From an uncultured Shimia sp. (GTDB taxonomy: Bacteria > Pseudomonadota > Alphaproteobacteria > Rhodobacterales > Rhodobacteraceae): a DNA stretch of 58,811 nucleotides. Where the stretch lies: positions 1 through 58,811 of the forward strand of contig CALCOY010000120.1 of assembly GCA_937897325.1 (NCBI GenBank), given 5' to 3'. This document shows, piece by piece, positions 25,585 through 35,238 of the stretch. The notes below the pieces were generated by a model. The model was not told where the DNA came from and ran no database searches. It worked only from the letters and a program-made list of their open reading frames with translations. Within the stretch, counting starts at the first letter, position 1. Each line of letters begins with the position of its first letter. Made by a program: the position numbers and the translations under genes.

Positions 25585-28446
25585 TCAGCGCTCCGCTTCT
25601 TCATCGGTGACATACCCACCAGGGTCATAGTCCATGGGAGTGACGTTCACCGTTTCACCAGCGAAGCGCGCGATACGGCTCAGGCTATAAAGCATGAGCA
25701 TGACGGCACCGAGCACGGTCAGAAAAACGCCAAGATCGAAAAGCATGGCCGTTGCCAGCTCGAACTCCTCGATGGGCGGTAAATGGACATATGTGTAAGC
25801 GCTCGTAAGGAAAGGTTGGCCCAATAACCAAGCCCCTATCCCGGTCAAACCCGCAACTAAGACGCCTAGGCCGATCATCGTATGGTACTCAATCTTCTTG
25901 CGTTCTTGGGTCCAGGCAAAACCGGATGCCATATATTGCATCAGAAGTGCGATGGCTACGACGAGACCGGCGACAAAGCCACCACCCGGCTGGTTGTGGC
26001 CACGCAGAAAAATGTAAAGTCCCACAACCAGTGCGATGGGCATCAGAACACGTGTTACCACAACCATCATCAGCGGGTGCCGATCACGGGACCGGTCTTG
26101 CGAATAATCCGTGTTCTTGAGCCGCTTTGCTGCGGGACCGTCAAGAAGGGCATGCATTAGCGCATAAATCACCAAACCAGCGATGCCGAGCACAATGATC
26201 TCGCCATATGTGTCGTAACCGCGGAAATCGACGAGGATGACATTTACGACATTGGTCCCGCCGCCGCCTTCATAGCTGTTGTCGATGTGATAATCAGAGA
26301 TCGTTTCAATATCGCGCATCATGAAAGCATAAGCCAAGCTGCCCACACCTCCGCCAGCGGCAAGCGCAATGATCCCGTCACGGATACGCAGACCGATGGC
26401 GCTTTCCTTGGGCGTGACTTTCGGCAGGAAGTGCAGCGCCAGGAGCAGCAGCATGATGGTCACGGTCTCAACCGAGATCTGCGTCAGAGCGAGGTCGGGG
26501 GCCGACAGATAGGCAAAGCCCGCCGAGATCGACAGCCCGATGATGCCGAGAAGCGTCAGCGCGCGAAACCTGTAGTGATGCATGACGACGATCGAAACCG
26601 TGGCCACGATCAGCATGATCCAACCGACCGCGATTACCGGCGGCACTCCCAATAGGCCTCGGGTCGGCATCGCCAGGCCACTGCCGGAATAGGCCGCGAA
26701 ACCAAGCAGCACGGATGTGATCGTAAAAATCGCCAGATAACGACTGATAGCCCCGTTATGGCTGATGTCAGTGATCCAGCGGCTCGCTGCGACAAGCGCC
26801 GCAACGAGGCCATCGAACATCGGCTTGGCCTCAGGGCGCGGCGCCGAGATCCAGGCCCGGTCAAGCGGGCGGTGCAGCGTAAGGAGAACGGCACCACCCA
26901 AGACGGCGACAATGGACATCCAAAGTGCCGGCGTGACCCCATGCCAGATTTTCAGATGCGGGTGCAGATCGGCACCGGTGATCGCATTGGCTGCTGCCGT
27001 CACGATCCCTTCGGCGAGGAACGGTGCAACTCCGATGACGATAACCAAAAAAGCCAGAATTGCCGGTGCGGCCCACATTCCGAAAGGCGGATCGTGGGGC
27101 GCGTTCGGATAGTCTTCGCGCTTTGGCCCCAGAAACACGTGACTGACAAAGCGGAAGGAATAGGCCACCGACAAAAGTGCCCCGATCGTGGCGAGGATCG
27201 GGACGGCGTAGGGACTGCCAAACCAATCAGTGTGAGAGGCCTCCTCCAGCATCATTTCCTTGGAAAGAAAACCGTTGAAAAGCGGAATACCGGCCATCGA
27301 AAGTGCGGCGACAGTTCCAATCAGGAAAGTGACAGGCATAAGATGCCTGAGTCCACCGAGGCGCTTGATATCGCGGGTATGTGTTTCGTGATCCACGATC
27401 CCAGCGGTCATGAAAAGCGCGGCTTTGAACGTCAGGTGGTTGATGATGTGAAAAACGGCGGCAACAGCGGCGGCCTCTGTCCCGAAGCCCAGCAGCATGG
27501 TGAGAAGCCCCAGATGGCTAACCGTCGAAAAGGCCAGAAGCGCTTTCAGGTCGTCCTTAAAAAGCGCGATAAGCGCCCCGATGACCATCGTGATCAAACC
27601 GGTTGTGGCGACGATGTAGAACCAAGCGTCTGTGCCCGCGAGCGCTGGCCACATGCGCGCCATTAGAAAGACGCCTGCCTTAACCATGGTGGCCGAGTGC
27701 AAATAGGCTGAAACCGGCGTCGGCGCGGCCATGGCGTGCGGCAGCCAGAAGTGAAACGGGAACTGCGCGGACTTGGTGAACGCACCCAGGAGGATCAGGA
27801 TAAGCGCGGGAAGATACCACTCAGAAGCACGGATGGCGTCACCAGCCTGAAGGATATCGGTGAGATTATAGCTGCCGACGACACTGCCGAGGATCAACAT
27901 CCCCGCGATCATCGCGAGCCCCCCGGAGCCGGTGACGGCAAGCGCCATGCGCGCGCCTTGGCGACCCTCGGGCAGGTGCTTCCAGTAACCGATGAGAAGA
28001 AAAGATGACAGCGACGTCAGCTCCCAGAAGATCAACAGAAGCAGGATGTTGTCAGAGATGACGATGCCCAGCATGGCGCCCTGGAACAACAGCAAATATG
28101 TGTAGAACTGGCCCATCGGATCGTCGCCCGACAGATAAAACCGCGCATAAAGCGTGATCAGAAGGCCGACACCAAGGATCATGGCCGCAAAGAGAAGACC
28201 CAAACCATCCAGGAAGAACGAGGCGGACAGTCCAAGCTGCGGGAGCCAGTCGATATTGGCTTGTACCACCTCACCGCGCAGAACAGCCGGTGCGAGTACG
28301 AGCAGCATTATCAGCGCTAAAAGTGTCGGCACCGCCGTTGACACTGCACAAACCGTACGCCCCGCCCTGATCATGAGACCAGGTAAGAGCGCGCCGACGA
28401 ATGGCAGCACCGCGATCAGAAAGAGGAGCGTCCCCTCATGGCTCAT
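25585..28446 (-). CDS. mrpA: Mrp/Pha antiporter fused subunit A-B
   Basis: 953 residues, first gene of the operon, with AGGGAC before the ATG at 28446. The N-terminal NuoL-like part (about 1-500) has the F-LPHAM-APTPVSAYLHSATMVKAG block and FKDDLKALLAFSTVSHLG. A middle MbhD/E-like part contains SAPDLALTQISVETVTIMLLLLALHFLP. The last 140 residues correspond to subunit B (GHNQPGGGFVAGLV), so this is a fused A-B polypeptide, as in rhizobial PhaA-type group-2 systems. The complex uses the proton gradient to expel Na+ or K+, aiding salt and pH tolerance, in keeping with a marine lifestyle. Confidence 0.95.
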   Translation of the reverse strand: MSHEGTLLFLIAVLPFVGALLPGLMIRAGRTVCAVSTAVPTLLALIMLLVLAPAVLRGEVVQANIDWLPQLGLSASFFLDGLGLLFAAMILGVGLLITLYARFYLSGDDPMGQFYTYLLLFQGAMLGIVISDNILLLLIFWELTSLSSFLLIGYWKHLPEGRQGARMALAVTGSGGLAMIAGMLILGSVVGSYNLTDILQAGDAIRASEWYLPALILILLGAFTKSAQFPFHFWLPHAMAAPTPVSAYLHSATMVKAGVFLMARMWPALAGTDAWFYIVATTGLITMVIGALIALFKDDLKALLAFSTVSHLGLLTMLLGFGTEAAAVAAVFHIINHLTFKAALFMTAGIVDHETHTRDIKRLGGLRHLMPVTFLIGTVAALSMAGIPLFNGFLSKEMMLEEASHTDWFGSPYAVPILATIGALLSVAYSFRFVSHVFLGPKREDYPNAPHDPPFGMWAAPAILAFLVIVIGVAPFLAEGIVTAAANAITGADLHPHLKIWHGVTPALWMSIVAVLGGAVLLTLHRPLDRAWISAPRPEAKPMFDGLVAALVAASRWITDISHNGAISRYLAIFTITSVLLGFAAYSGSGLAMPTRGLLGVPPVIAVGWIMLIVATVSIVVMHHYRFRALTLLGIIGLSISAGFAYLSAPDLALTQISVETVTIMLLLLALHFLPKVTPKESAIGLRIRDGIIALAAGGGVGSLAYAFMMRDIETISDYHIDNSYEGGGGTNVVNVILVDFRGYDTYGEIIVLGIAGLVIYALMHALLDGPAAKRLKNTDYSQDRSRDRHPLMMVVVTRVLMPIALVVGLYIFLRGHNQPGGGFVAGLVVAIALLMQYMASGFAWTQERKKIEYHTMIGLGVLVAGLTGIGAWLLGQPFLTSAYTYVHLPPIEEFELATAMLFDLGVFLTVLGAVMLMLYSLSRIARFAGETVNVTPMDYDPGGYVTDEEAER

Positions 28447-29278
28447 GATATGTCCCTGTCTTTGCTGGTCATCTGTCCAATGCGTACCGAGAGAAGAGAT
28501 ACGCTACAACTTCTCCGTTGCTAGTGATCCGGAATGAATGTGTCGCACTACCTCCAGCAAAGCGGGATGCTGACCAAAAAGAGGCACTGCGTGTAAGGCA
28601 GGTATCCGTTAAAGCGCAACTCTTTTTCCGCCGTGACCATCACATTTACAGGTTGGATGCGCCTGCGGCCAGCCCTGCGCCCATCCGCTCGCCTGTCAAT
28701 ACCTGAAGGGCGGACCCTGTATTGAACTTGGGCGAATGGTTCATCCGCTTCTTTGTTCCTCATTCACTCTTTGCCGACGATCGGCAGACAACAAATCACA
28801 GCTTATCTCGATGTCCGAAATTCTGGTGTAGACCAATTGCAGTCCGATCAGGTTGACCCAACAACGAACAAACCATCCACATTGATGCGTTGAGATATGA
28901 AGGGTGACGAGAGTAACTGTCGATAGGAAACGGCCGCCGAACATTTCCTGCGACTTGATCCATTGGAAAAGGTGTTGCTGCCTTTCATCAGCTCGAATTC
29001 AGAAAGGCGCTTGGTCTTGCTGTGGGTCAACAAAACCGGCTCGCGAACGAGATCACTTCTTGACGGGTCGGACACGATAAGTCTCACCAGATTGCAACGG
29101 TGGAGTTCGGTCTTACACAGTAAGTCAGCCTTCAACTATCATTGAGAAGAGCGGTTTGCTGCAATGGGTCCCGTAGGCAACTCACCGGTGAACGCATACG
29201 GCTTGGCCATTGAAGAGCCAAGTCTACTTCACCGATGCTGTCGTGCATTGGTGTTGGCGACCTCGCGATTTAGAAGAT
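28447..29278. other. Intergenic region between Mrp and PreA-like genes
   Basis: About 830 bp with only short frames on both strands, none with a ribosome site or family resemblance. The promoter of the Mrp operon should lie at its left end, but no convincing -35/-10 pair stood out. Confidence 0.45.
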
Positions 29279-30427
29279 CTAAGCTGAGATCTTGTAGCCG
29301 CCGTTATAGGCGTCGCTCTTTCTACGCACTTGAGAATGCTCGACAATCCTGTCTCGTGCAGCACCACGAAAGTCCTCAATTGATGAAAAGCCCTTCCGGT
29401 CCAAGTAGTCGCTGAGGTCATGCTTCAGCTCTTGGATGAGCTTGATGCCAACGCCACCACTGCCTTTTTCTTCCATTGCGGCCGTGCAAACCTGCAAGTT
29501 GCCAGCTCCATGCACAATGAAATTGAAAGCTTCCCGAAACCCTCTTATCCCGCCTATGCCGGAGATTGATTTGTCCGGAAACGCACGCGAAATATCCGAT
29601 ACACGCTGCAGCGCCTGGTGCAGAATTGCCAAGCCGCCCAGTCCGCCGGACGTAACAAGGCCGTCCACCTCGACCTCAAATTTCATCGTTTCCGGATCCA
29701 TCAAAGGAAGAGACGGAAATGTATTGCAGAGTGAAATTGACGACGCGCCCGATTCATATGCAGCTGCCGCAGCATCAACCAAGGTAGAGGTAGATGGTGT
29801 AAGTTTGACCCAGATTGGCACGCTGACCGCGCTCTTCACTGCATGCAAAATCGATCTGATAATGTCTTCATCATTTGCGATGTTTGCCCCCATATCCTTC
29901 CGGTCCATGTGAGGGCATGACAAGTTCAACTCAACCGCGTCACATCCAACATTCACGCAAGCTGTTGCGAGCTTGCGCCAGTTGTTCATTTCTTCCTCAT
30001 TGCCAGTACCGGCCATGATCGACGCTATGACCATTCGATCTGGGTAAGTGGTTTTGATCTCTTCCAGATCAGGCAACCACAAATCTAGCGGCTGATCCGA
30101 GATAAGCTCCCAATTCCAGGACGAGTGAGAGACAGTCTCTGGCCGTTTCGAGCGCGAAACATAAGGCTTTGCCTCGCTTGTGCGCTGAAAGATCGTTTTG
30201 GGTCCGGCTACGTTTTCGACCGGGTGCAGGCCGATCGTTTTTGTAACGACCCCGCCCCATCCGGACTCAAAGGCTTTTAGGATTTTGCGTTTGCTTTCCG
30301 TCGGAGGGGCAGAAGCCAAAACGAAAGGATTGACAAACTCAAGGTCCGTGAAACTTGTCGCAAGTCTATTCAAAACGGCGTATCCAACAGTTTTTCCACG
30401 CCTAGCAGCGTTCTCTTGAAACTTCAT
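29279..30427 (-). CDS. PreA-like dihydropyrimidine/dihydroorotate dehydrogenase-type flavoprotein
   Basis: 382 residues if started at 30427, which lacks a good ribosome site; a TTG about 17 codons later is an alternative that fits family N-termini better. It is an FMN-binding TIM barrel with the PreA/DHOD landmarks FVLASAPPT, WGGVVTKTI, ELNLSCPH, PIWVKLTPS and a C-terminal ISGIGGI phosphate loop. Unlike E. coli PreA, it lacks the C-terminal ferredoxin domain with two CxxCxxC clusters, ending shortly after the barrel. It is 157 bp downstream of livF on the same strand. It probably reduces or oxidises a C=C bond of a heterocycle or its ring-reduced product. Electron partner unknown. Confidence 0.8.
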   Translation of the reverse strand: MKFQENAARRGKTVGYAVLNRLATSFTDLEFVNPFVLASAPPTESKRKILKAFESGWGGVVTKTIGLHPVENVAGPKTIFQRTSEAKPYVSRSKRPETVSHSSWNWELISDQPLDLWLPDLEEIKTTYPDRMVIASIMAGTGNEEEMNNWRKLATACVNVGCDAVELNLSCPHMDRKDMGANIANDEDIIRSILHAVKSAVSVPIWVKLTPSTSTLVDAAAAAYESGASSISLCNTFPSLPLMDPETMKFEVEVDGLVTSGGLGGLAILHQALQRVSDISRAFPDKSISGIGGIRGFREAFNFIVHGAGNLQVCTAAMEEKGSGGVGIKLIQELKHDLSDYLDRKGFSSIEDFRGAARDRIVEHSQVRRKSDAYNGGYKISA

Positions 30428-30583
30428 GAAGTCAACATTTTTTCTGCCAGTTTGACGCTAACGCGAAACACCGCAATATGTGGAGCCTTCAAAGAATGCA
30501 TTCCTGGAGTGGACCTCCACGCATGCATTCGTCCAGCGCCAGCTTCCAGAACTACGTGTCCCAAAGACAAAGCAGACCTCGGA

Positions 30584-31285
30584 TCAGGCGGCGAGATATG
30601 CATCTCTGATGTCTGGGTTGGCATTCAGCTCGGCCAGGGTTCCGTAGTAGACCCGCGCGCCACTTTCGATGATAACGGCATGATCAGCGACCGCTCGGGC
30701 GAAATGCAGGTTCTGTTCAGACAGCAGAACAGTCAGCCCTTCGGATTTGAGCTGCGTGATCACTTGCGCCATTTGCTCCACGATCACGGGCGCAACGCCT
30801 TCACTAGGCTCATCAAGCAAAACAAGGGAAGGGTTGCCCATGAGAGTCCGCGCGATGGTCAGCATCTGCTGTTCGCCGCCCGACAGCGCTTTACCCCGAT
30901 TGTTGCGCCGCTCCGCAAGGTTGGGAAAGAGATCAAAGAGAATGTCTTGGGTCCAAGTCACAGACCCTTCACGCGGAGGTTGAAAGCCAACGATCAGGTT
31001 CTCAACCACGGTCAGGTCGGAAAAGACACGCCGGTCCTCGGGAACATAACCGATCCCAAGCTTGGCGATCTTATGAGGCGGCAGGTTTGAAATCTCCTGC
31101 CCCTCAAAGCGAACCAACCCCGACGCGGTGCGCACGATCTGCATCACCGATTTCATTGTCGTCGACTTGCCTGCGCCATTGCGCCCCAAAAGCGCGACGA
31201 CTGCGCCCTTGGGAACATCAAAGCTGAGATCGCGCAGCACGTGCGCCTTGCCATAGAAGCTGTTAATGTTCCCGACCTCAAGCAT
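30584..31285 (-). CDS. livF: Branched-chain-amino-acid-type ABC transporter ATPase LivF
   Basis: 233 residues from the ATG at 31285, overlapping the livG end by eight bases; an in-frame start at 31324 lies inside livG. ABC features: Walker A GRNGAGKSTT, Q-loop region ending GYVPEDRRVFSDLTVVENL (typical LivF), signature LSGGEQQM, Walker B LVLLDEPSEG, and the switch residue region LLSEQN. One of the two ATPases energising the uptake system encoded by the next genes upstream. The substrate is set by the binding protein. Confidence 0.95.
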   Translation of the reverse strand: MLEVGNINSFYGKAHVLRDLSFDVPKGAVVALLGRNGAGKSTTMKSVMQIVRTASGLVRFEGQEISNLPPHKIAKLGIGYVPEDRRVFSDLTVVENLIVGFQPPREGSVTWTQDILFDLFPNLAERRNNRGKALSGGEQQMLTIARTLMGNPSLVLLDEPSEGVAPVIVEQMAQVITQLKSEGLTVLLSEQNLHFARAVADHAVIIESGARVYYGTLAELNANPDIRDAYLAA

Positions 31286-32057
31286 GAGCGGCGCCCCCCT
31301 GATCGGCGAATATGGTGCCGCCACCCAAGTAGACCTCCCGCACCGTGGTGTTGTTACGGATGTCCTCGGCCGTCCCTTCGGCGATCAGCGCACCTCGGTT
31401 CAGCACCATGATCCGATGAGAATGAGCAAAAACCACATCCATATCGTGTTCCGTAAACAACACGCTGACACCTTTTCTGCGAACGATATCCGCAGTCAGT
31501 TTCATCAACGCCACCCGCTCTTTTGGCGCCATGCCTGCGGTGGGTTCATCCATCAGCAGCACCTTGGGATCATGCGCGAGTGCGATGGCCAATTCCATCC
31601 GCTTGAGATCGCCATAGGCCAGCACGGCACAGTGGCGGTCGGCCTGGTCAGCCATGTTCACAAGCGCCAAGAGAGAAAGCGCCTCCTCGCGGTATTGACG
31701 CGTCGCGTAAGGCAAAAACCGCAGGATCTCACCGTGGTGCGACAGCAGGGACATCTGCACATTTTCAACGACCGTCATAGAGGAATAGGTCGAAGTGATC
31801 TGGAATGTCCGACCCACACCCTTCCGCCACACCTGGCGTGGCGACAAGCCAGTGATATCCTCACCACCAAGCTTTACGCGTCCCTTGGTCGGCTTGAGTT
31901 GCCCCATAAGCATGTTGAAACAGGTGCTTTTGCCCGCGCCATTGGGACCTATCAGGGCCAACAACTCGCCGCTACGCAGCTCAAAAGACACGTCATCGAC
32001 GGCCATTATGGCCCCAAAGTTCCGGGTCAAGCCACTTGTTTCAAGCACAGCGCCCAT
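31278..32057 (-). CDS. livG: Branched-chain-amino-acid-type ABC transporter ATPase LivG
   Basis: 259 residues; the ATG at 32057 overlaps the permease stop in TGATG, and a GTG one codon earlier is possible. Walker A GPNGAGKST, the GVGRTFQITSTYSSMTVVENV stretch typical of LivG, Walker B KVLLMDEPTAGM and the switch LFTEHDMDVVF are clear. The usual LSGG signature is altered: the region reads VLAYGDLKRMELAIAL, a pattern seen in many LivG proteins (SYGxQR type). Partner of LivF. Confidence 0.95.
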   Translation of the reverse strand: MGAVLETSGLTRNFGAIMAVDDVSFELRSGELLALIGPNGAGKSTCFNMLMGQLKPTKGRVKLGGEDITGLSPRQVWRKGVGRTFQITSTYSSMTVVENVQMSLLSHHGEILRFLPYATRQYREEALSLLALVNMADQADRHCAVLAYGDLKRMELAIALAHDPKVLLMDEPTAGMAPKERVALMKLTADIVRRKGVSVLFTEHDMDVVFAHSHRIMVLNRGALIAEGTAEDIRNNTTVREVYLGGGTIFADQGGAAHA

Positions 32058-33913
32058 CACTGATCTTCCACCCTGCGCAGACCGACGCGTTCCATGCCCT
32101 TGCGCAATGACCCAACCACACCGTCCGGTGCCGCGATCACGACAAAGATGATCAAAAGCCCCATGAGAAGGCGCCAGTATTCGAAACGGATCAACAGCTC
32201 TTCGATCCCCTTGAAAAAGCCGGCGCCCACGACACCGCCGGCCAGCGTCTTGACCCCGCCGAGGAAGACCACGATCAAGGCGTCGAAACTTCGGGCAATC
32301 TCAAGCTCGTTCGGAAAGACGCTGCCTTTCGAGAAAACAAAAAGCGCACCTGCAAGCCCACCCATGAATCCGGCAAAACCGAATGCCAGCAGGCGGACTT
32401 TACGGGTGTCGATGCCAGTCGCCTCAGCCTGTCGTTCACTGTCGCGGGCGGCGCGCAACGCGTAGCCGAACGGGGAATGCGCCACATGACGCAGGATCAA
32501 AATACCCGAAGTTGCGATCACGAGGGTGAAGTAGAAATAGACCGTTGTGTCCTTGAGCCATTGAGCAGGCCAGATGTTAACCAGGCCGTCATCCCCCCCG
32601 GTGAAGTCGCCCCACTGGAAGACGAGGCTCCAGATCAGCTGCGCGAAAGCCAAGGTCAGCATGGCGAAATAGACCCCCGTCAGGCGCAGACAGACCCAGC
32701 CGATGGAAAGTGCGGCCAACCCCGCCCCAAAGGGCGCCAACAAGAAGGCCAGCTCCATCTGGCTGTCCACATGGGTCACCAGCAAGGCCGCCACATAGGC
32801 CCCACCGCCGTAGTATGCGGCATGGCCAAAGCTGACCAGCCCACCGGTGCCAAGCAAAAAATGCAAGGAAGCGGCAAAGAGGCAGAAGATCAGCACATCG
32901 GTGATCAGCACCAATGAGAAATGCGATCCGTAAAGCGGCAAAAGCGCCAACACCAAGAGGCCAGCGGCCACGACCATCCGCACCGTGTTGGAGGCGGGCT
33001 TGATCGGTCGCTCCGGCTCCCCTACCTGCCCGTGCTCGCCCGCGACCTCTTCGCGGCCAAACAGGCCATAGGGCCGGATCATAAGCACGACGATCATGAC
33101 CACGAACATCAACACCAGCGTCGATTGCGGCAGGTAGGAAACGCCAAAGACGTTGAGCACCGAGATGATGATGGCCGCCAGATACGCGCCGGGCAGTGAG
33201 CCCATCCCGCCGATCACCACAACCACGAACACAGGAGCGAGGATATTGAAATCCATCAACAGATCTGCCCCGCCCTTGGGCAATTGCAATGCCCCGCCCA
33301 GACCGGCGAGCGCGGACCCGAGAGCGAAAACCCCAGTAAAAAGCCATGACTGATTGACGCCAAGCGCCCCGACCATCTCCCGATCCTGGGTGGCTGCACG
33401 AACCAGCACGCCCAACCGGGTTTTGGTGATCAGATACCAGAGCGCGACAGCGACGAAAGGCGTGATGATCAGCAGTGCGATGTCGTATTTCGGGATCGGC
33501 TCCCCCATGATCCGCACCACGCCACGCAAGCCCGGCGCACGTGGACCCAACAGATCTTCGGGGCCCCAGATCATCAAAGCCAGATCCTGAATGACCAGGA
33601 TCACTCCAAAAGTGGCCACCAGCTGGAAAAGCTCGGGCGCCCGATAGACGGGCCGCAGCACCAAGATCTCGATCAGAAGGCCCACGAGACCAACCACAAG
33701 GCCCGCAACTACTATCGCTCCCCAAAAACCAACCGCGCCCGGCAAGACTTGCATCAGACTGTAACCGGTATAGGCCCCGATCATGTAGAGGCTGCCATGG
33801 GCGAAGTTCACGATCCGCGTCACGCCAAAGATGAGCGACAGACCGCAGGCCACCAGAAACAGGGAGCTGGCATTGGCCAGACCGGTCAGAATCTGCGCGA
33901 CAAAAAACTCCAT
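32057..33913 (-). CDS. Fused LivH-LivM permease of the ABC transporter
   Basis: 618 residues with about 17 helices. The first half (1-290) is LivH: ANASSLFLVACGLSLIFGVTRIVNFAHGSLYMIGAY. A charged linker (about 285-305) joins it to a LivM half containing GLVSFGHAAYYGGGAY and the EAA-like GGLAGALFVFSKGSVFP. Permeases are usually two separate genes, so the fusion forms the whole membrane channel in one chain. The stop overlaps livG. It transports the ligand delivered by the binding protein encoded next upstream, probably an aromatic or heterocyclic carboxylate. Confidence 0.93.
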   Translation of the reverse strand: MEFFVAQILTGLANASSLFLVACGLSLIFGVTRIVNFAHGSLYMIGAYTGYSLMQVLPGAVGFWGAIVVAGLVVGLVGLLIEILVLRPVYRAPELFQLVATFGVILVIQDLALMIWGPEDLLGPRAPGLRGVVRIMGEPIPKYDIALLIITPFVAVALWYLITKTRLGVLVRAATQDREMVGALGVNQSWLFTGVFALGSALAGLGGALQLPKGGADLLMDFNILAPVFVVVVIGGMGSLPGAYLAAIIISVLNVFGVSYLPQSTLVLMFVVMIVVLMIRPYGLFGREEVAGEHGQVGEPERPIKPASNTVRMVVAAGLLVLALLPLYGSHFSLVLITDVLIFCLFAASLHFLLGTGGLVSFGHAAYYGGGAYVAALLVTHVDSQMELAFLLAPFGAGLAALSIGWVCLRLTGVYFAMLTLAFAQLIWSLVFQWGDFTGGDDGLVNIWPAQWLKDTTVYFYFTLVIATSGILILRHVAHSPFGYALRAARDSERQAEATGIDTRKVRLLAFGFAGFMGGLAGALFVFSKGSVFPNELEIARSFDALIVVFLGGVKTLAGGVVGAGFFKGIEELLIRFEYWRLLMGLLIIFVVIAAPDGVVGSLRKGMERVGLRRVEDQ

Positions 33914-33997
33914 CAGGCCTACCTGCGTTCGATTTCAGATCTTGGGTTGGCGAAACCGGTCTTGCACCCCGTCCAGTGCATCCGGAAGTGCCGGGGC

Positions 33998-35209
33998 CTA
34001 TTCGGCAGGTCGCAACGCGCGGACTTCCTCATCCGATGGTAGATAGTCTGCACCGTCCTTGTATACCCAGTCGACCATCATACCGCGCCCGTCACTGACC
34101 GTCGTGGTGCCCACATAGGCGCCCGCAGTCGACTGATTGTCGATCGAACGGTAAGTAATATCGCCCATCGGGGTCGCCACTTGCAAATCCTCGAAAGCCG
34201 CGCGGATCGCTTCGGTCTCGGTCGAGCCTGCTCTCTCCAGAGCGGCCACGATGGACTGAACGGTCATGTAACCAACAAGCGATCCGATGCGCGGATGATC
34301 GCTGTACTCTGCCTGATAGGCGGTCACGAATTCCCCCTCGGCGCCAGTTTCGAGATCATACCAAGGGTATCCGGTTACGGTCCAACCTTCAGGTGCTTCA
34401 TCGCCGAGTGGGTCAATGTATTCAGGCTCACCAGACAGAAGGCCGTAGACATTGCGTCCGTCAAAAAGCCCTCGATCTGTTCCTTCGCGCACGAATTTCG
34501 CAAGGTCCGGGCCGAAGGTCACGTTATAGATGGCATCCGGCTTGGCACGCTCCAGCGCCTGCACCTCGGCGCCCGCATCGATCTTAAAAAGGGCCGGCCA
34601 CTGTTCAGTCACGAACTCCACGTCCGGACGCAGTTTGGTCAGGGCCGCCTTGAACGCAGCCACCGCATCTTTGCCGTAAGCATAGTTCGGCGCGATCGTG
34701 GCGTATTTCACAGCGTCCGTTTTGGCCGCAGCTTCGGCAAGCATGGAGGCCTGCATGTGGGTCGAGGCGCGCAAACGGAAGGTGTAAGGGTTGCCCGCAC
34801 TCCAGACCAAGGCGTCCGCCAATGGCTCGGAGGCCAGATATACGTACCCTTTCTCACCAGCATATGAAGAGATCGCCAGACCAACATTCGACAGGATGGT
34901 CCCAGTCAACATCACCGCGCCTTCACTCGTCATAAGTTCCTCGGCGATCTTAACGGCTTCGCCGGGTTTGCCCTGATCATCGCGAAAGACAAATTCAAGC
35001 GGACGACCCAAGACCCCACCCGCAGCATTCACCTCTTTCAAACGCAGTTCGATACCCTTCTTGTAGGGTTCGGCAAAGGCAGCGAGACGTTTGTAATGGT
35101 TGATCTCCCCGATGATGATCGGGTCTTCGGCATGCGCCACCTTGGCCAACGGCAGCGTGGCCAGGATGCCCACGCCCAACAGGGACTTCAAAAAGGTCTT
35201 GCGCTTCAT
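33998..35209 (-). CDS. ABC transporter periplasmic substrate-binding protein (LivJ/K family)
   Basis: 403 residues from the ATG at 35209 with GGAGAGA upstream; ATG 35239 overlapping the Rieske gene end is less likely. A Sec signal peptide runs from MKRKTFLKSLLGVGIL to the AHA cleavage site near residue 28. The mature part has the type-I periplasmic fold: EINHYKRLAAFAEPYKKGIELRLKEVNAAGGVLGR, a DDQGKP loop and a hinge. It captures the substrate for the LivHM-G-F transporter. Its place between a Rieske oxygenase and the transporter argues for a catabolic substrate such as an (N-methylated) pyridine carboxylate rather than leucine; that is inference. Confidence 0.92.
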   Translation of the reverse strand: MKRKTFLKSLLGVGILATLPLAKVAHAEDPIIIGEINHYKRLAAFAEPYKKGIELRLKEVNAAGGVLGRPLEFVFRDDQGKPGEAVKIAEELMTSEGAVMLTGTILSNVGLAISSYAGEKGYVYLASEPLADALVWSAGNPYTFRLRASTHMQASMLAEAAAKTDAVKYATIAPNYAYGKDAVAAFKAALTKLRPDVEFVTEQWPALFKIDAGAEVQALERAKPDAIYNVTFGPDLAKFVREGTDRGLFDGRNVYGLLSGEPEYIDPLGDEAPEGWTVTGYPWYDLETGAEGEFVTAYQAEYSDHPRIGSLVGYMTVQSIVAALERAGSTETEAIRAAFEDLQVATPMGDITYRSIDNQSTAGAYVGTTTVSDGRGMMVDWVYKDGADYLPSDEEVRALRPAE

Positions 35210-35238
35210 AAGGTTCTCTCCGTGTTGGCGATATGACA

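Noticed and set aside
26758-27666. 302-codon plus-strand frame antisense to the Mrp subunit A gene
   Set aside because: It is very rich in Arg, Gln and His, has no family resemblance, and lies entirely opposite a clearly conserved gene; a composition artefact.
28548-29135. Short minus-strand frames between the Mrp operon and the PreA-like gene
   Set aside because: No ribosome sites, no family features and overlapping frames on both strands.
32589-33725. 378-codon minus-strand frame inside the LivHM gene
   Set aside because: Same strand but shifted frame relative to an unmistakable permease; Gly/Arg/Trp-rich text with no motifs.
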